Shown here: positions 43,306 to 52,893 of the stretch, one piece after another
Layout: every line of letters begins with the position of its first letter
Numbering within the stretch: position 1 is the first letter of the stretch
Assembly (NCBI RefSeq): GCF_001017175.1
Contig: NZ_LCYG01000005.1
Location: 47,173 to 100,065 of the forward strand
Direction: 5' to 3'
DNA from: Microvirga vignae
GTDB lineage: Bacteria; Pseudomonadota; Alphaproteobacteria; Rhizobiales; Beijerinckiaceae
DNA length: 52,893 nt
Notes under the pieces: model-generated
What the model saw: only the letters and a program-made list of their open reading frames with translations
Database searches by the model: none
Told to the model about the DNA's origin: nothing
Made by a program: the position numbers and the translations under genes

Positions 43306-44118
43306 GAGGTCGTTAAGGCCGAGCACATCAGCCATGGTGTAAAGCCCAGGCTTCTTGTCGAAGCCCCAGAGCGCAGCCTTCACCGCGCCGCGCGCGAAAA
43401 TGCTGCGGTCCTCGGCCCGATGCGACAGCTCCAGGCGCTCGCCAGTGCCTGCGAAGATCACTGAATGATCGCCAACCACCGAGCCGCCGCGCAGGGTTGC
43501 AAAGCCGATATCGCCGGCATTGCGCGCGCCGGTATGCCCGTCGCGGCTGCGCACCGAGTGCTCTTTCAGGGAAATCTTGCGGCCTTCCGCAGCCGCCTCG
43601 CCGAGGAGAAGCGCAGTGCCGGAGGGGGCATCCACCTTCATGCGGTGATGCATTTCGAGAATCTCGATGTCGAAATCTTCGCCCAGCGTCGCAGCGACCT
43701 TCCGCACGAGGCCTGCGAGCAGGTTCACACCCATCGACATGTTGCCGGACTGGATGATGCGCGCATGCCGGGCGGCGGCTTCGAGCCTGGTGAAATCGTC
43801 GTCCTGCAGGCCGGTGGTGCCGATCACATGGACGATGCGGGCTTGGGCGGCGAGGCCGGCAAAGGACACGCTGGCGGCAGGCGACGTGAAGTCGAGAACG
43901 CCGTCGGCCTTGGCGAAGACCGGGAGGGGATCGGCCGTCACGCTGACGCCGAGCGGGGAGAGGCCCGCAAGCACCCCCGCATCCTGGCCCAGCGCATGGG
44001 AGCCCTCGCGCTCGATGGCACCTACGAGGCGGCAGCCTTCCGTCTCGGCCACGGTCTTGATGAGCATGCGCCCCATACGCCCGGCCGCTCCGACCACGAC
44101 AAGTCGCATTTCGCTCAT
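43303..44118 (-). CDS. dapB: 4-hydroxy-tetrahydrodipicolinate reductase
   Basis: NAD(P)H-dependent second enzyme of the diaminopimelate/lysine branch, giving both lysine and the peptidoglycan crosslinking residue. The 271-residue protein has the dinucleotide fold [20 protein letters not shown], the substrate loop HVIGTTGLQ, the catalytic [20 protein letters not shown] and the [20 protein letters not shown] end. ATG 44118 fits the family N terminus. The TAG stop codon lies inside repeat A4. It is in the same direction as, and could be co-transcribed with, the DUF1330 pair upstream, although a C repeat intervenes. Confidence 0.96.
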   Translation of the reverse strand: MSEMRLVVVGAAGRMGRMLIKTVAETEGCRLVGAIEREGSHALGQDAGVLAGLSPLGVSVTADPLPVFAKADGVLDFTSPAASVSFAGLAAQARIVHVIGTTGLQDDDFTRLEAAARHARIIQSGNMSMGVNLLAGLVRKVAATLGEDFDIEILEMHHRMKVDAPSGTALLLGEAAAEGRKISLKEHSVRSRDGHTGARNAGDIGFATLRGGSVVGDHSVIFAGTGERLELSHRAEDRSIFARGAVKAALWGFDKKPGLYTMADVLGLNDL

Positions 44119-44179
44119 GCTCGTTCTCCTATTTGCCTGCGCAAGGCATATAGCGGCTTAAGCCACCTTCGAGAATGCC

Positions 44180-44215
44180 CTTCCGGTCATCCCCGGAACA
44201 AGTCCGGGATGACGG
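44180..44215. repeat. C-type (REP-like) half unit upstream of dapB
   Basis: GGTCATCCCCGGAACAAGTC pairs with CCGGGATGACGGG: a single palindromic limb of the C family, between the DUF1330 pair and dapB. Confidence 0.65.
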
Positions 44216-44234
44216 GAAGGGGACGGGACAAACT

Positions 44235-44540
44235 TCAACCCGGCTGCGGGCCCTCATAACCCTCGATGATGATGATGTCGGCCACCGCATGGCCGTCCCG
44301 CTCGGCTTTTGCCGCCTGGTACTCGGGCGAGTCCCAGCAGGCCAGAGCCGCCTCGTAGGTCGGGAACTCGATCACCACGTTGCGGGCGCGCGCGTCGCCT
44401 TCCGCCACGCGGTAGCCGCCGCCGCGGACCAGGAAGCGGGCTCCGAACTTGGCGAAGGGGACCGCATTGGCCTTCACGTAATTCTGGTAAGCCTCCGGGT
44501 TCGACACATCGACCCGGCCGATCCAATAACCCTTCGGCAT
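44235..44540 (-). CDS. DUF1330 domain protein (tandem copy 2)
   Basis: A 101-residue protein with a ferredoxin-like dimeric alpha-beta barrel fold expected for DUF1330. ATG 44540 (MPKGYWIGRVDVSNPEAYQN) has GGAG upstream. Motifs shared with the neighbour at 44545: MPKGY.I.RV, NPEAY, FLVRGGGYRVAEGDARARNV, VIEFPTYEAALACWDSPEYQ, AAKAERDG. The family has no established activity; relatives of the fold include antibiotic monooxygenases and EthD. Its start is five bases from the stop of the first copy, so the two are co-translated. Confidence 0.92.
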   Translation of the reverse strand: MPKGYWIGRVDVSNPEAYQNYVKANAVPFAKFGARFLVRGGGYRVAEGDARARNVVIEFPTYEAALACWDSPEYQAAKAERDGHAVADIIIIEGYEGPQPG

Positions 44541-44544
44541 CGCT

Positions 44545-44832
44545 TCAGGCTCCTTCGACCAGCACGAACTCGGCGACGCACGCACCCTCGCGCTTGGCCT
44601 TCGCCGCCTGATAATCGGGAGAGTTGTAATAGGTGCGGGCCTGCTCGACGGAATCGAACTCGATCACCACGTTGCGGGGCCGGGCCTCGCCTTCAAGGGC
44701 CTCGTAGGCGCCGCCGCGCACCAGCGGGCGTCCGCCATACTTCTTGATCGCCTCCGTCGCGCCCTTGGCATATTCGGCATAGGCCTCCGGGTTGGTGACG
44801 GTGACGCGGGCGATGACATAGCCTTTAGGCAT
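44545..44832 (-). CDS. DUF1330 domain protein (tandem copy 1)
   Basis: A 95-residue protein beginning MPKGYVIARVTVTNPEAYAE, with RPLVRGGAYEALEGEARPRN, VVIEFDSVEQARTYYNSPDY and QAAKAKREGACVAEFVLVEG. It is a clear tandem paralog of the next gene (same start, same motif order) but has an acidic/neutral surface difference and a cysteine near the end. A hetero-oligomer of the two copies is possible. It lies 51 bases after pyrF on the same strand, probably in the same transcript. Confidence 0.92.
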   Translation of the reverse strand: MPKGYVIARVTVTNPEAYAEYAKGATEAIKKYGGRPLVRGGAYEALEGEARPRNVVIEFDSVEQARTYYNSPDYQAAKAKREGACVAEFVLVEGA

Positions 44833-44883
44833 GGAGGACTCCTCTGTATGGGGTGTGCAGCGAACGCCAGGAGGCGCGATGCG

Positions 44884-45624
44884 TCAAGCCGTTGCGTCGC
44901 CCATTTCCTTGACGATGGCCTCGGCAGCCGCGCGCGGATCGGCGGCCTTCACGATGGGGCGCGCGACGACGAGATGCGTGGCGCCGTTGCGGATGGCATC
45001 ACCCGGCGTGACGATGCGCTTCTGGTCGCCTGCCTCTGATCCGGAAGGGCGAATGCCAGGCGTCACGATGAAGCTGTCGGGTCCCACGATGGCGCGCACG
45101 CGCTCGGCCTCGGTGGCGGCGCACACGATGCCGTCAATGCCGATCTCGCGGGCCTGACCTGCGCGACGAGCAACGAGTTCCGCAGCCGACACGGGCGCAT
45201 AGCCGGCCTCAACGAGGTCGTTATCGTCGTAGGAGGTGAGCACCGTGACGGCGAGGATCTTCAGATTCGATCCTGCTTTTCCGGTAACGGCGGCCCGCAT
45301 GGTCTGCGGATAGGCATGAACGGTGAGGAACGTGACGCCCATGCGCGCGATGGAGCGCACGCCTTCTTCTACCGTGTTGCCGATGTCATGGAGCTTGAGA
45401 TCGAGAAAGATCTTCTTGCCCTGGCCGATCAGCTCGCGCGCGAATTCAAAACCGCCGGCATAAGCGAGCTGATAGCCGATCTTGTAGAAGGTGCCCGCAT
45501 CGCCGATGCGCGTCACGATGGTCCGTGCTTCCTCGACGCTTGGAACATCGAGACCAATGATGAGGCTGTCGCGAATGTCTCCCCCTGAAACGGGATTCGT
45601 GGAAGGAGACACACCGTTGCTCAT
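44884..45624 (-). CDS. pyrF: Orotidine 5'-phosphate decarboxylase
   Basis: Last step of UMP synthesis. ATG 45624 ([20 protein letters not shown]) gives 246 residues; the first ~16 are an extension before the conserved [17 protein letters not shown]. The catalytic tetrad motif is [19 protein letters not shown] (Asp-x-Lys-x2-Asp), with [11 protein letters not shown] and [18 protein letters not shown] forming the phosphate-binding end. The start overlaps the stop of the methyltransferase gene by four bases (ATGA). In many Rhizobiales pyrF lies near dnaJ, as here. Confidence 0.96.
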   Translation of the reverse strand: MSNGVSPSTNPVSGGDIRDSLIIGLDVPSVEEARTIVTRIGDAGTFYKIGYQLAYAGGFEFARELIGQGKKIFLDLKLHDIGNTVEEGVRSIARMGVTFLTVHAYPQTMRAAVTGKAGSNLKILAVTVLTSYDDNDLVEAGYAPVSAAELVARRAGQAREIGIDGIVCAATEAERVRAIVGPDSFIVTPGIRPSGSEAGDQKRIVTPGDAIRNGATHLVVARPIVKAADPRAAAEAIVKEMGDATA

Positions 45625-46244
45625 GGATGGTTGACCTTGTTGTAGACCCAGACGCGGGCCGGGGGCAGGTTGCGCCAGATGCGGTTCGAGGCTCGGGCTT
45701 TGTACGATTGCGAGCGTGCCGGGATCGGCGGCACGACGGCATAGGTGAACTGGATGAAGGGCGCGTTCGGATGCATCAGCTCCTGCGCGATCTCGAGCAG
45801 ATCCAGGCGCTGGTCCATGGGCTTGGTGAAGAGCGGAAGGCTCGACACGGTGGCGGCGGCGGGCTCCTTCAGAATGCCGGACAGCGTTTCCTTCAAATCG
45901 TACGCATCGCCCTGGATGATGGTCGCTTTTGGAAAACGGCGCTTCAGGAGCTGGCAGAATTCGGGGTTGAACTCGACGAGGATCAGCCGTTCCTGCTCCA
46001 CGCCACGCCGGATCAGAGCGTCCGTCACCGGGCCCGTGCCGGGGCCCAGCTCGACGACAGGCCCCGGAATGCGGCGATCGACGTAAGAGGCCATGGTCCG
46101 CGCCAGAACTTTGCCTGAAGGAGTCACTGCGCCCACGACCAGGGGGCGTTCCAACCAGGAGCGGAGAAAGCGGGCTTCGTCCTGAAAGCGGTCTTTCTTG
46201 AAGGGCAGTTTCCGGGTCGTAGGCCGTTGGGACGACTGAAGCAC
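45621..46244 (-). CDS. Class I SAM-dependent methyltransferase, PmtA-like
   Basis: A 207-residue methyltransferase. The SAM-binding motif is [20 protein letters not shown], followed by [20 protein letters not shown] and [11 protein letters not shown]; the post-motif region has [21 protein letters not shown]-terminal [20 protein letters not shown] resembles rhizobial phospholipid N-methyltransferases (PmtA), which make phosphatidylcholine, and also rRNA adenine dimethylase-like enzymes. PmtA is the more likely call but is inference. The start is GTG 46244. It lies between dnaJ and pyrF, overlapping pyrF by four bases. Confidence 0.85.
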   Translation of the reverse strand: MLQSSQRPTTRKLPFKKDRFQDEARFLRSWLERPLVVGAVTPSGKVLARTMASYVDRRIPGPVVELGPGTGPVTDALIRRGVEQERLILVEFNPEFCQLLKRRFPKATIIQGDAYDLKETLSGILKEPAAATVSSLPLFTKPMDQRLDLLEIAQELMHPNAPFIQFTYAVVPPIPARSQSYKARASNRIWRNLPPARVWVYNKVNHP

Positions 46245-46310
46245 TGGGCAGACCCCTCAAGCGGGCGGATCACATGGGTTGTTTAGAACTCAAAGGAAAC
46301 GACCGTCAAG

Positions 46311-47453
46311 TTAACTTGATCCGCCAAGCCCATCGAGAAACTCGCGGAAGCGCGAGAAGAAGCCTGAGCTCTCGGGGTGATTTTCCTTCGAGCATTCCTT
46401 GTCGAATTCCTCGAGAAGCTCGCGCTGGCGCCTGGAGAGCTTCTGCGGAGTTTCCACAACAACCTGGATGTAGAGGTCGCCCACATCGCGCGAGCGCAGC
46501 ACCGGCATGCCCTTGCCCTTCAGGCGGAACTGCTTGCCGGTCTGAGTGCCTTCGGGAACCTTCACGAGGGCCTCGGAGCCGCCCAAGGTCGGCACGCTGA
46601 ACTCGCCGCCGAGCGCTGCCGTCACCATGGAGATCGGCACGCGGCAGAACAGGTCCGCGCCATCGCGCTGGAAGAACGGATGAGGCTTGATGGAGAGGAA
46701 AATGTAAAGATCGCCCGGAGGTCCGCCACGCAGGCCAGCCTCGCCTTCGCCAGCCAGGCGAATGCGCGTTCCGTCTTCCACGCCGGCCGGGATATTGACG
46801 GAGAGCGTGCGCTCGCGCGTGACACGGCCGGCGCCGCCGCAAGCTCCGCACGGATCGTCGATCACCTCGCCGCGCCCATGGCAGTTCGGGCAGGTGCGTT
46901 CGATGGAGAAGAAGCCTTGTGTCGCCCGTACGCGGCCCGCGCCGCCGCAGGTGGGACAGGTCTTCGGCTTCGAGCCCGGCTTCGCGCCGGAGCCTGAGCA
47001 GGCCTCACAGGTAATGGAGGTGGGAATCTTCAGCTCGGCGGTCTTGCCGTGGAACGCTTCGTCGAGGGTGATCTCGAGGTTATAGCGCATATCCGCGCCG
47101 CGCTCGCGGCCGCCCGCTCCGCGGCCTCGGCTGCGCCCGCCGCCGGCATCGCCGAAGAAGTTTTCGAAAATGTCCGACATGAAGTCGGAGAAATCGCCGC
47201 CGAAGCCAGGACCCGCGCCGCCACCATTGGCGAAGGCCGCATGGCCGTAGCGGTCGTAGGCCGCGCGCTTCTGCCCATCGGAGAGGGTCTGATAGGCCTC
47301 GTTGATTTCCTTGAACTTGACCTCGGCCTCATGGTCGCCCGGATTGCGGTCCGGGTGATACTGCATCGCGAGCTTGCGAAAGGCGGATTTCATCTCCGCT
47401 TCTGTCGCGGTCCTCGCAACGCCGAGAACGTCGTAGTAATCGCGCTTGGACAT
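46311..47453 (-). CDS. dnaJ: Chaperone protein DnaJ
   Basis: Hsp40 co-chaperone that stimulates DnaK ATPase and delivers substrates. The 380-residue protein has the J-domain with His33-Pro34-Asp35 ([11 protein letters not shown]), a Gly/Phe-rich linker ([15 protein letters not shown]), four zinc-finger repeats ([39 protein letters not shown]) and the C-terminal substrate-binding domains ending [20 protein letters not shown]. This is the full type I architecture. It lies 244 bases downstream of dnaK on the same strand, but a strong terminator and a repeat A5 copy separate them, so a separate promoter is likely. Confidence 0.97.
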   Translation of the reverse strand: MSKRDYYDVLGVARTATEAEMKSAFRKLAMQYHPDRNPGDHEAEVKFKEINEAYQTLSDGQKRAAYDRYGHAAFANGGGAGPGFGGDFSDFMSDIFENFFGDAGGGRSRGRGAGGRERGADMRYNLEITLDEAFHGKTAELKIPTSITCEACSGSGAKPGSKPKTCPTCGGAGRVRATQGFFSIERTCPNCHGRGEVIDDPCGACGGAGRVTRERTLSVNIPAGVEDGTRIRLAGEGEAGLRGGPPGDLYIFLSIKPHPFFQRDGADLFCRVPISMVTAALGGEFSVPTLGGSEALVKVPEGTQTGKQFRLKGKGMPVLRSRDVGDLYIQVVVETPQKLSRRQRELLEEFDKECSKENHPESSGFFSRFREFLDGLGGSS

Positions 47454-47525
47454 GTCAGGCGCCCCTGGGAGCGCACAAGCGCTCCGTCATCCCGCCGATC
47501 AGACCCTGACGCTCGAAGCTGCTTA

Positions 47526-47584
47526 AGAAAGGGAGCATCGGATTGATCCCAAAAGTGGAACCCACTTTTGGGTCCGATGCTCCA
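47526..47584. repeat. A-type repeat, half 1 only (copy A5), between dnaK and dnaJ
   Basis: AAGGGAGCATCGGATTGATC, CCAAAAGTGGAACCCACTTT and TGGGTCCGATGCTCC form the half-1 palindrome; half 2 is absent. It is preceded by GCTTAAGAAA, which in A4 joins the two halves, so this copy appears cut at the junction. Confidence 0.75.
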
Positions 47585-47637
47585 GCATCGTGATGATTGG
47601 TCGATTGATCGGTCATTGTTGTTTCAAGCCATTTCAC

Positions 47638-47670
47638 GAAAACGGCACCCGGCCATGAAACCGGGTGCCG
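47638..47670 (-). terminator. Intrinsic terminator of dnaK
   Basis: Perfect ten-base arms CGGCACCCGG (47643-47652) and CCGGGTGCCG (47661-47670) with an eight-base loop; on the reverse strand the stem is followed by TTTTCG. It is 28 bases after the dnaK stop codon. Confidence 0.9.
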
Positions 47671-47697
47671 AATTCTCTCAAGACGTGCGCATCGTTT

Positions 47698-49617
<1,920 letters not shown>

Positions 49618-49733
49618 GGCGGGATCCCTCACTTTCAAGCAGACCGCCGAGCCCTAAAAGCAGCTCGGCCCATGGCTTACATGTTGAATGACTTAAACAA
49701 GGGCGCTTCGCCCGAAGCGCCTTGCTGGCGCTG

Positions 49734-49762
49734 ATATAAGAAGGCGTCTCAAACGCTGCAAG
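49734..49762 (-). promoter_or_regulatory. RpoH (sigma-32) heat-shock promoter of dnaK
   Basis: On the reverse strand CTTGCA (49762-49757) is followed, 16 bases later, by CTTATAT (49740-49734). This matches the alphaproteobacterial RpoH pattern CTTG-N18-CTTATAT. The -10 end lies about 117 bases before the dnaK start codon. An imperfect hairpin around 49698-49723 in the presumed leader is an extra feature that could affect the mRNA. Confidence 0.8.
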
Positions 49763-49926
49763 ACGATCCTGAAGGCTAGTTGGCTTCATTGCATGAGAGA
49801 AGACCCCTGTTGCAGGACTGCAATAGGGGGTAAGTGGCTGGAACGGCTTGGATTACGGATAGCTTGGATTACGGATAGAAAGACCAGGGCGCCCGAACCC
49901 TCTCAAAGGGGGAGGGACGTCGTGCG

Positions 49927-50145
49927 GGTCATCCCCGGCGGTCCTTTGGGACCGGGAAGGGGATCCACGATCATGCGCAGCGTGATGGATTCCCCTCCCT
50001 CGCTTCGCTCGTCGGGAATGACACCCGCCTCGTCACCACCGGCCTTGTGCCGGTGATCCGACGATGGGAAAGGCGCAGCGCTCAATAAGGTCGAGATGGC
50101 CCGGACTGATCCCCCGATCGAGTCCGTGGACGGCCATGACAGGAA
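49927..50145. repeat. Cluster of diverged C-type (REP-like) repeats between dnaK and the Ada-like gene
   Basis: Several limbs are recognisable: GGTCATCCCCGG with CCGGGAAGGGGATCC; CACCGGCCTTGTGCCGGTGA (a near-perfect palindrome); and ATGGCCCGGACTGATCCCCC with GGACGGCCATGAC. The rest of the 49763-50171 stretch contains no gene that I can support. Confidence 0.65.
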
Positions 50146-50171
50146 GAGGACTTATCAGGCGTTCTCAGGCC

Positions 50172-51074
50172 TCACCCCTCGCCCATGCTCCGCCCCGCCT
50201 CCCATCCCAGGATCGCCTGCTTGCGGGTGAGGCCCCAATGATAGCCGGTCAGCGCGCCGGAGCGGCCGAGCACTCGGTGGCAGGGGACGACGAAGGAGAT
50301 GGGGTTCTTGCCCACCGCCGCCCCGACGGCCCGGCAGGCGGCGGGTTTTCCGATATGGCGGGCGATGTCGGAATAGGTGGTGGCTTTGTCGCGGGGGATG
50401 CGCAGCAGCGTCTGCCAGACCCGCACCTCGAAATCCGTGCCGATCAGGACGACCCGCAGGGGCTGCTCCGCCTGCCACTGGGTCGGGTTGAAGATGCGCT
50501 GGGCGAGCGGCTCAGTGGCGGCCTCGTCCTTGACATAGCTCGCTTTGGGCCAGCGGCGGGTCATGTCGGCAAGGGCCGCTTCCCGGTCTCCATTGTCCAC
50601 GAAGCCGAGGCCCGCGAGTCCCCGCTCAGTCGCCACCAGAACCGCCTCGCCGAAGGGAGAGGGGTGAAATCCATAGCGCATCGTGAGGCCCGCTCCGCCG
50701 GCCTTGAAGTCGCCCGGCGTCATGGCCTCGTGGGTCACGAAGAGATCGTGCAGACGGGCAGGCCCCGAGAGGCCGACCTCGTAGGTGGCGTCGAGCACGC
50801 TGGCGGAGGAGGCCAGAAGCGCCTTGGCGTTGTCGAGGGTGATTGCCTGGAGAAAGGCTTTGGGGCTCAAGCCCGCCCAGCGCCGGAAGAGATGATGCAC
50901 ATGAGTGGTGGAGAGCCCCACATGATCCGCAATCGCCTCCAGCGAAGGCTGGTCCCGCCAGCGCTCGGAGATGAACGCAATGATCCGGCGCACCCGCTCG
51001 TAATCGGTTTGAGGCTCCTCCGGCATCGTGAAATGGCCGGGTTCGATGGTGATGTCGCGCAAGGTATCGAGCAT
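50172..51074 (-). CDS. Bifunctional AraC-type HTH / methylated-DNA-protein cysteine methyltransferase (Ada-like)
   Basis: Repairs O6-methylguanine by irreversible transfer of the methyl group to itself. The 300-residue protein has an N-terminal AraC-type HTH (LEAIADHVGLSTTHVHHLFR, RWAGLSPKAFLQAIT) and a C-terminal Ogt domain with the active-site motif NPISFVVPCHRVLGRSGALT and the GYHWGLTRKQAILGWE end. The N-terminal zinc/phosphotriester domain of E. coli Ada, with its four cysteines, is absent, so methyl-phosphotriester sensing is probably lost. Alternative start ATG 51029 (MPEEPQTDYERV) would drop 15 residues. Confidence 0.92.
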   Translation of the reverse strand: MLDTLRDITIEPGHFTMPEEPQTDYERVRRIIAFISERWRDQPSLEAIADHVGLSTTHVHHLFRRWAGLSPKAFLQAITLDNAKALLASSASVLDATYEVGLSGPARLHDLFVTHEAMTPGDFKAGGAGLTMRYGFHPSPFGEAVLVATERGLAGLGFVDNGDREAALADMTRRWPKASYVKDEAATEPLAQRIFNPTQWQAEQPLRVVLIGTDFEVRVWQTLLRIPRDKATTYSDIARHIGKPAACRAVGAAVGKNPISFVVPCHRVLGRSGALTGYHWGLTRKQAILGWEAGRSMGEG

Positions 51075-51214
51075 GGCGTGTTTCCTCTTGATCGCACTCT
51101 AGGCGGTCTGAGGAGGCGGCGACACCCGATTTCTGCGGTACGACTCCTGCGGCGGCTATCTCCCTCTCGGTCCCACCCGGGACCGGGCGCGGTCGGACGG
51201 GCCGGGGCCGACCT

Positions 51215-51322
51215 TCAATCATCGGGGCGGTCGGTGTTCTGGAGAGGATAGTCGATGGTCTGGCAGGCGGCGGCGCTGAGCGAGAGCAGCACAAGCGCAG
51301 CGGCGACAAGGCTCTTAGGCAT
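51215..51322 (-). CDS. Very small putative lipoprotein
   Basis: A 35-residue product: MPKSLVAAALVLLSLSAAAC then QTIDYPLQNTDRPDD. The signal peptide with lipobox LSAAAC is nearly the whole hydrophobic part; the mature peptide would be about 16 residues. AGGATCTGC precedes ATG 51322. Tiny lipoproteins with this layout (entericidin-like) occur in Rhizobiales. The gene is small enough that chance cannot be fully excluded, but the lipobox and ribosome binding site make it plausible. Confidence 0.6.
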   Translation of the reverse strand: MPKSLVAAALVLLSLSAAACQTIDYPLQNTDRPDD

Positions 51323-51478
51323 GGCGCAGATCCTGATTGGCTCGTTTCCCTTCACACGGGCAAGAACAGCCTGAAGGCGTCCTGGATACGCGCGCCGGAA
51401 TTCACTTTCCCTTGACGATCTGAATTGCCGCGTTGGCGGCGCGAATGTCCTCGCCCCGCCGCCACATACCAAGCGCGG

Positions 51479-51895
51479 TCAATGGCACTCGTGCGCACAT
51501 TGATCATGATCGGCAAGGGCCTGAATGACCCGGCACTCGCCCACACGGCCGTGGCTGCACTCGTTGATCATGCGCTGCAACTCGGTTCGCAGGGCTGTCA
51601 GCTGCTCGATTCGCCTTTCCACCTCGATCATGTGCCTGCGGGCAATTCGGTCGGCCTCGGCACAGGACTGGTCCGGGTTCTCGTTGAGCGCCAGCAATTC
51701 CCGAATGGCCTCTACCTCGAACCCGAGTTCGCGGGCATGGCGGATGAAATTGAGGCGGGACACCTCGGCAGGCCCATAGCGGCGCTGCTTGCCTTCGGTG
51801 CGCGGCGGCGCAGGCATAAGGCCGACCTGCTCGTAATAGCGGATCGTCGGTACCTTCACGGCCGTGCGGCGGGATAATTCTCCAATCGACAGCAT
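51479..51895 (-). CDS. MerR-family metal-responsive regulator (ZntR/CadR-like)
   Basis: Dimeric activator that untwists a 19-bp-spacer promoter on metal binding. The 138-residue protein has the MerR winged helix (MLSIGELSRRTAVKVPTIRY, YEQVGLMPAPPRT, KQRRYGPAEVSRLNFIRHAR) and a dimer helix. Cys78, Cys113, His115 and Cys121 align by eye with the zinc ligands of E. coli ZntR (Cys79, Cys114, His119, Cys124), and the C terminus adds a HDQCAHECH cluster. Zn, Cd or Pb is the likely inducer. Its start codon lies only seven bases from the -35 of the divergent transporter promoter, as in other MerR modules. Confidence 0.93.
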   Translation of the reverse strand: MLSIGELSRRTAVKVPTIRYYEQVGLMPAPPRTEGKQRRYGPAEVSRLNFIRHARELGFEVEAIRELLALNENPDQSCAEADRIARRHMIEVERRIEQLTALRTELQRMINECSHGRVGECRVIQALADHDQCAHECH

Positions 51896-51902
51896 TGTGG
51901 TC

Positions 51903-51933
51903 TTGAACCTCTAGTCACTAGAGATCGTAGAGT
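51903..51933 (+). promoter_or_regulatory. MerR-type promoter with 19-bp spacer and dyad operator
   Basis: TTGAAC (-35, 51903-51908) and TAGAGT (-10, 51928-51933) are separated by 19 bases. The spacer holds the perfect dyad CTCTAGT-C-ACTAGAG (51909-51923). Overlong spacing with a centred dyad is the signature of promoters controlled by MerR-family activators. It faces the transporter gene. Confidence 0.88.
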
Positions 51934-51963
51934 CTCTTTCGCTTTAGGAAAAGGACGATTCGC

Positions 51964-52734
51964 ATGGCCGATACCTGCTGCTCAAACGATGCCTGCTGTG
52001 ACTCCAAGCCGGTCCAGGCTCCCTTGCCCGAGACACTGAAGGCAGGCCCGGCGACGAGCTGCGGAACGGGCGATGCTTGCGGCTGCCATGGAGGTGTCCC
52101 GGTCTTTGACGGAGTGGACCCGCGCTACAAGCGCGTCCTCTGGACAGTGATCGCGCTCAATGCGGCGATGTTCGCTACCGAGATGGTCGCGGGCCACCTC
52201 GCTCGGTCACAGGCCCTGCAGGCGGACGCGCTTGATTTCCTCGGCGATACAGTGACCTATGGCTTAAGCCTTGCCGTCATCGGCGCCAGCCTGCGCACAC
52301 GGGCGACAGCGGCGCTCTTCAAGGGGCTCTCCCTGAGCCTGATGGCCCTGTGGGTGCTCGGATCGACGATCTATCAGGTTCTCATTCTTGGTCTTCCGAA
52401 GGCGGAGCTGATGGGCGGCGTCGGCGTGCTTGCCTTCATGGTCAACTTAAGCTCGGTGCTCCTGCTGATGCGCTACAAGGACGGCGACGCCAATGTGCGC
52501 TCCGTCTGGCTGTGCTCACGCAACGATGCCATCGGCAATGTCGTAGTGGTGCTGGCGGCTCTGGGTGTGTGGGGCACCGCGACCGCATGGCCGGATCTCG
52601 CCGTCGCCGCCTTGATGGCGGGCCTCTTCCTCTCATCCTCGGTGCAGATCCTGCGTCAGGCCTGGCATGAGTACCGGGAGGAGGCGATGCAGGTTCCAGC
52701 CGTGAGGCCTCGGGACGCGGGAGGGATTCAATAG
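51964..52734 (+). CDS. Cation transporter (CDF-like) with Cys-rich N terminus
   Basis: Inner-membrane cation diffusion facilitator-like protein of 256 residues; AAGGAC precedes ATG 51964. The cytoplasmic N terminus has seven cysteines in MADTCCSNDACC and SCGTGDACGCHGG, a likely metal-capture segment. Six helices follow. By eye alignment with the YiiP site, helix 2 keeps Asp91-x3-Asp95 (DALDFLGDTVTYG) but helix 5 reads Cys184-x3-Asp188 (LCSRNDAIGN), with Cys in place of the usual His. The C-terminal cytoplasmic domain of classic CDF proteins is absent. Expression is expected to be controlled by the divergent MerR protein. Confidence 0.9.
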   Translation: MADTCCSNDACCDSKPVQAPLPETLKAGPATSCGTGDACGCHGGVPVFDGVDPRYKRVLWTVIALNAAMFATEMVAGHLARSQALQADALDFLGDTVTYGLSLAVIGASLRTRATAALFKGLSLSLMALWVLGSTIYQVLILGLPKAELMGGVGVLAFMVNLSSVLLLMRYKDGDANVRSVWLCSRNDAIGNVVVVLAALGVWGTATAWPDLAVAALMAGLFLSSSVQILRQAWHEYREEAMQVPAVRPRDAGGIQ

Positions 52735-52754
52735 CCTCTGCTCCACTCCTCTTG

Positions 52755-52858
52755 TTATGGCCGTCCCCGGACTTGGTCCGGGGATCAGTCCCGGCCATCC
52801 ATGTCTTAGGAACCACCGCACGAAAAGACGTGGATCTCCGGCCCAAGGCCGGGGTGAC
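52755..52858. repeat. C-type (REP-like) palindromic repeat at the right edge
   Basis: TTATGGCCGTCCCCGGACTT, GGTCCGGGGATCAG and CCCGGCCATCC form the first limb; CATGTCTTAGG, GACGTGGATCTCCGG and CCGGGGTGACG the second. It has the same two-limb structure as the copy at 22838-22940. Confidence 0.75.
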
Positions 52859-52893
52859 GTGAGAGGCGATGGAGGAGGTTCCGAGCCATCCGG

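Noticed and set aside
50064..51251. 395-codon forward open frame opposite the Ada-like gene
   Set aside because: Begins in repeat sequence and is an antisense shadow; the reverse strand carries clear HTH and PCHRV motifs.

Overview
The window is chromosomal DNA from a high-GC alphaproteobacterium of the Rhizobiales (Hyphomicrobiales), most like Microvirga or another member of the Methylobacteriaceae. This rests on the gene content (DUF1127, DUF2852 and DUF1330 proteins, a histone H1-like Lys/Ala repeat protein, the hrcA/rph/rdgB/hemW cluster, a rhizobial-type RpoH promoter) and on the many dispersed palindromic intergenic repeats. No plasmid, prophage, transposase, integrase or CRISPR array was seen. 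Taxonomy is inference; no search was run.

Layout. 1-3.1 kb is the least orderly part: the start of a FG-GAP repeat protein, a Gly/Tyr-rich exported protein, a truncated RTX protein followed by a strong hairpin, and a decayed coding stretch, ending at tRNA-Ser(GGA). 3.4-14.8 kb holds stress, envelope and accessory genes: msrA, mepA, an SDR oxidoreductase, a PRC-barrel protein, the H1-like protein, a DMT transporter coupled to a RecD-like helicase, a TakP-like TRAP binding protein without partners, a lytic transglycosylase and arsC. 14.8-32 kb is largely core: MFS transporter, lepA, APC permease, hrcA diverging from rph-rdgB, hemW, gshB, a lipid kinase, a DUF1127/LysR pair around a palindromic operator, and yraN-rsmI diverging from the penicillin-binding protein activator. 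32-35.4 kb is a sulfonate-type ABC operon with OsmC. 35.6-39.1 kb is glnD-grpE. 39-49.6 kb is a long reverse-strand run: two tandem exported paralogs, alkB, gpmA, dapB, two tandem DUF1330 genes, pyrF with an overlapping methyltransferase gene, dnaJ and dnaK. 50-52.7 kb has an Ada-like alkylation-repair protein, a small lipoprotein, and a divergent MerR/metal-transporter module.

How genes work together. The DnaK system is complete but scattered (hrcA, grpE, dnaK, dnaJ); dnaK has a recognisable heat-shock promoter. MsrA, AlkB, the Ada-like protein, OsmC and RdgB are damage-repair functions spread across the window. The MerR regulator and the Cys-rich cation transporter form a self-contained metal-efflux switch with a 19-bp-spacer promoter.

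The most notable non-gene content is three families of dispersed repeats: bipartite palindromes bounded by CTAG (called A here), a short ~43-bp palindrome (B), and GC-rich REP-like units (C). Copies of A touch the stop codons of three genes; one B copy lies at the rsmI/yraN junction; one C copy sits inside the ABC operon. I found no clearly new multi-gene system. The strongest leads are the metal module with an unusual Asp/Asp/Cys/Asp transport site, the repeat families, and three decaying genes.
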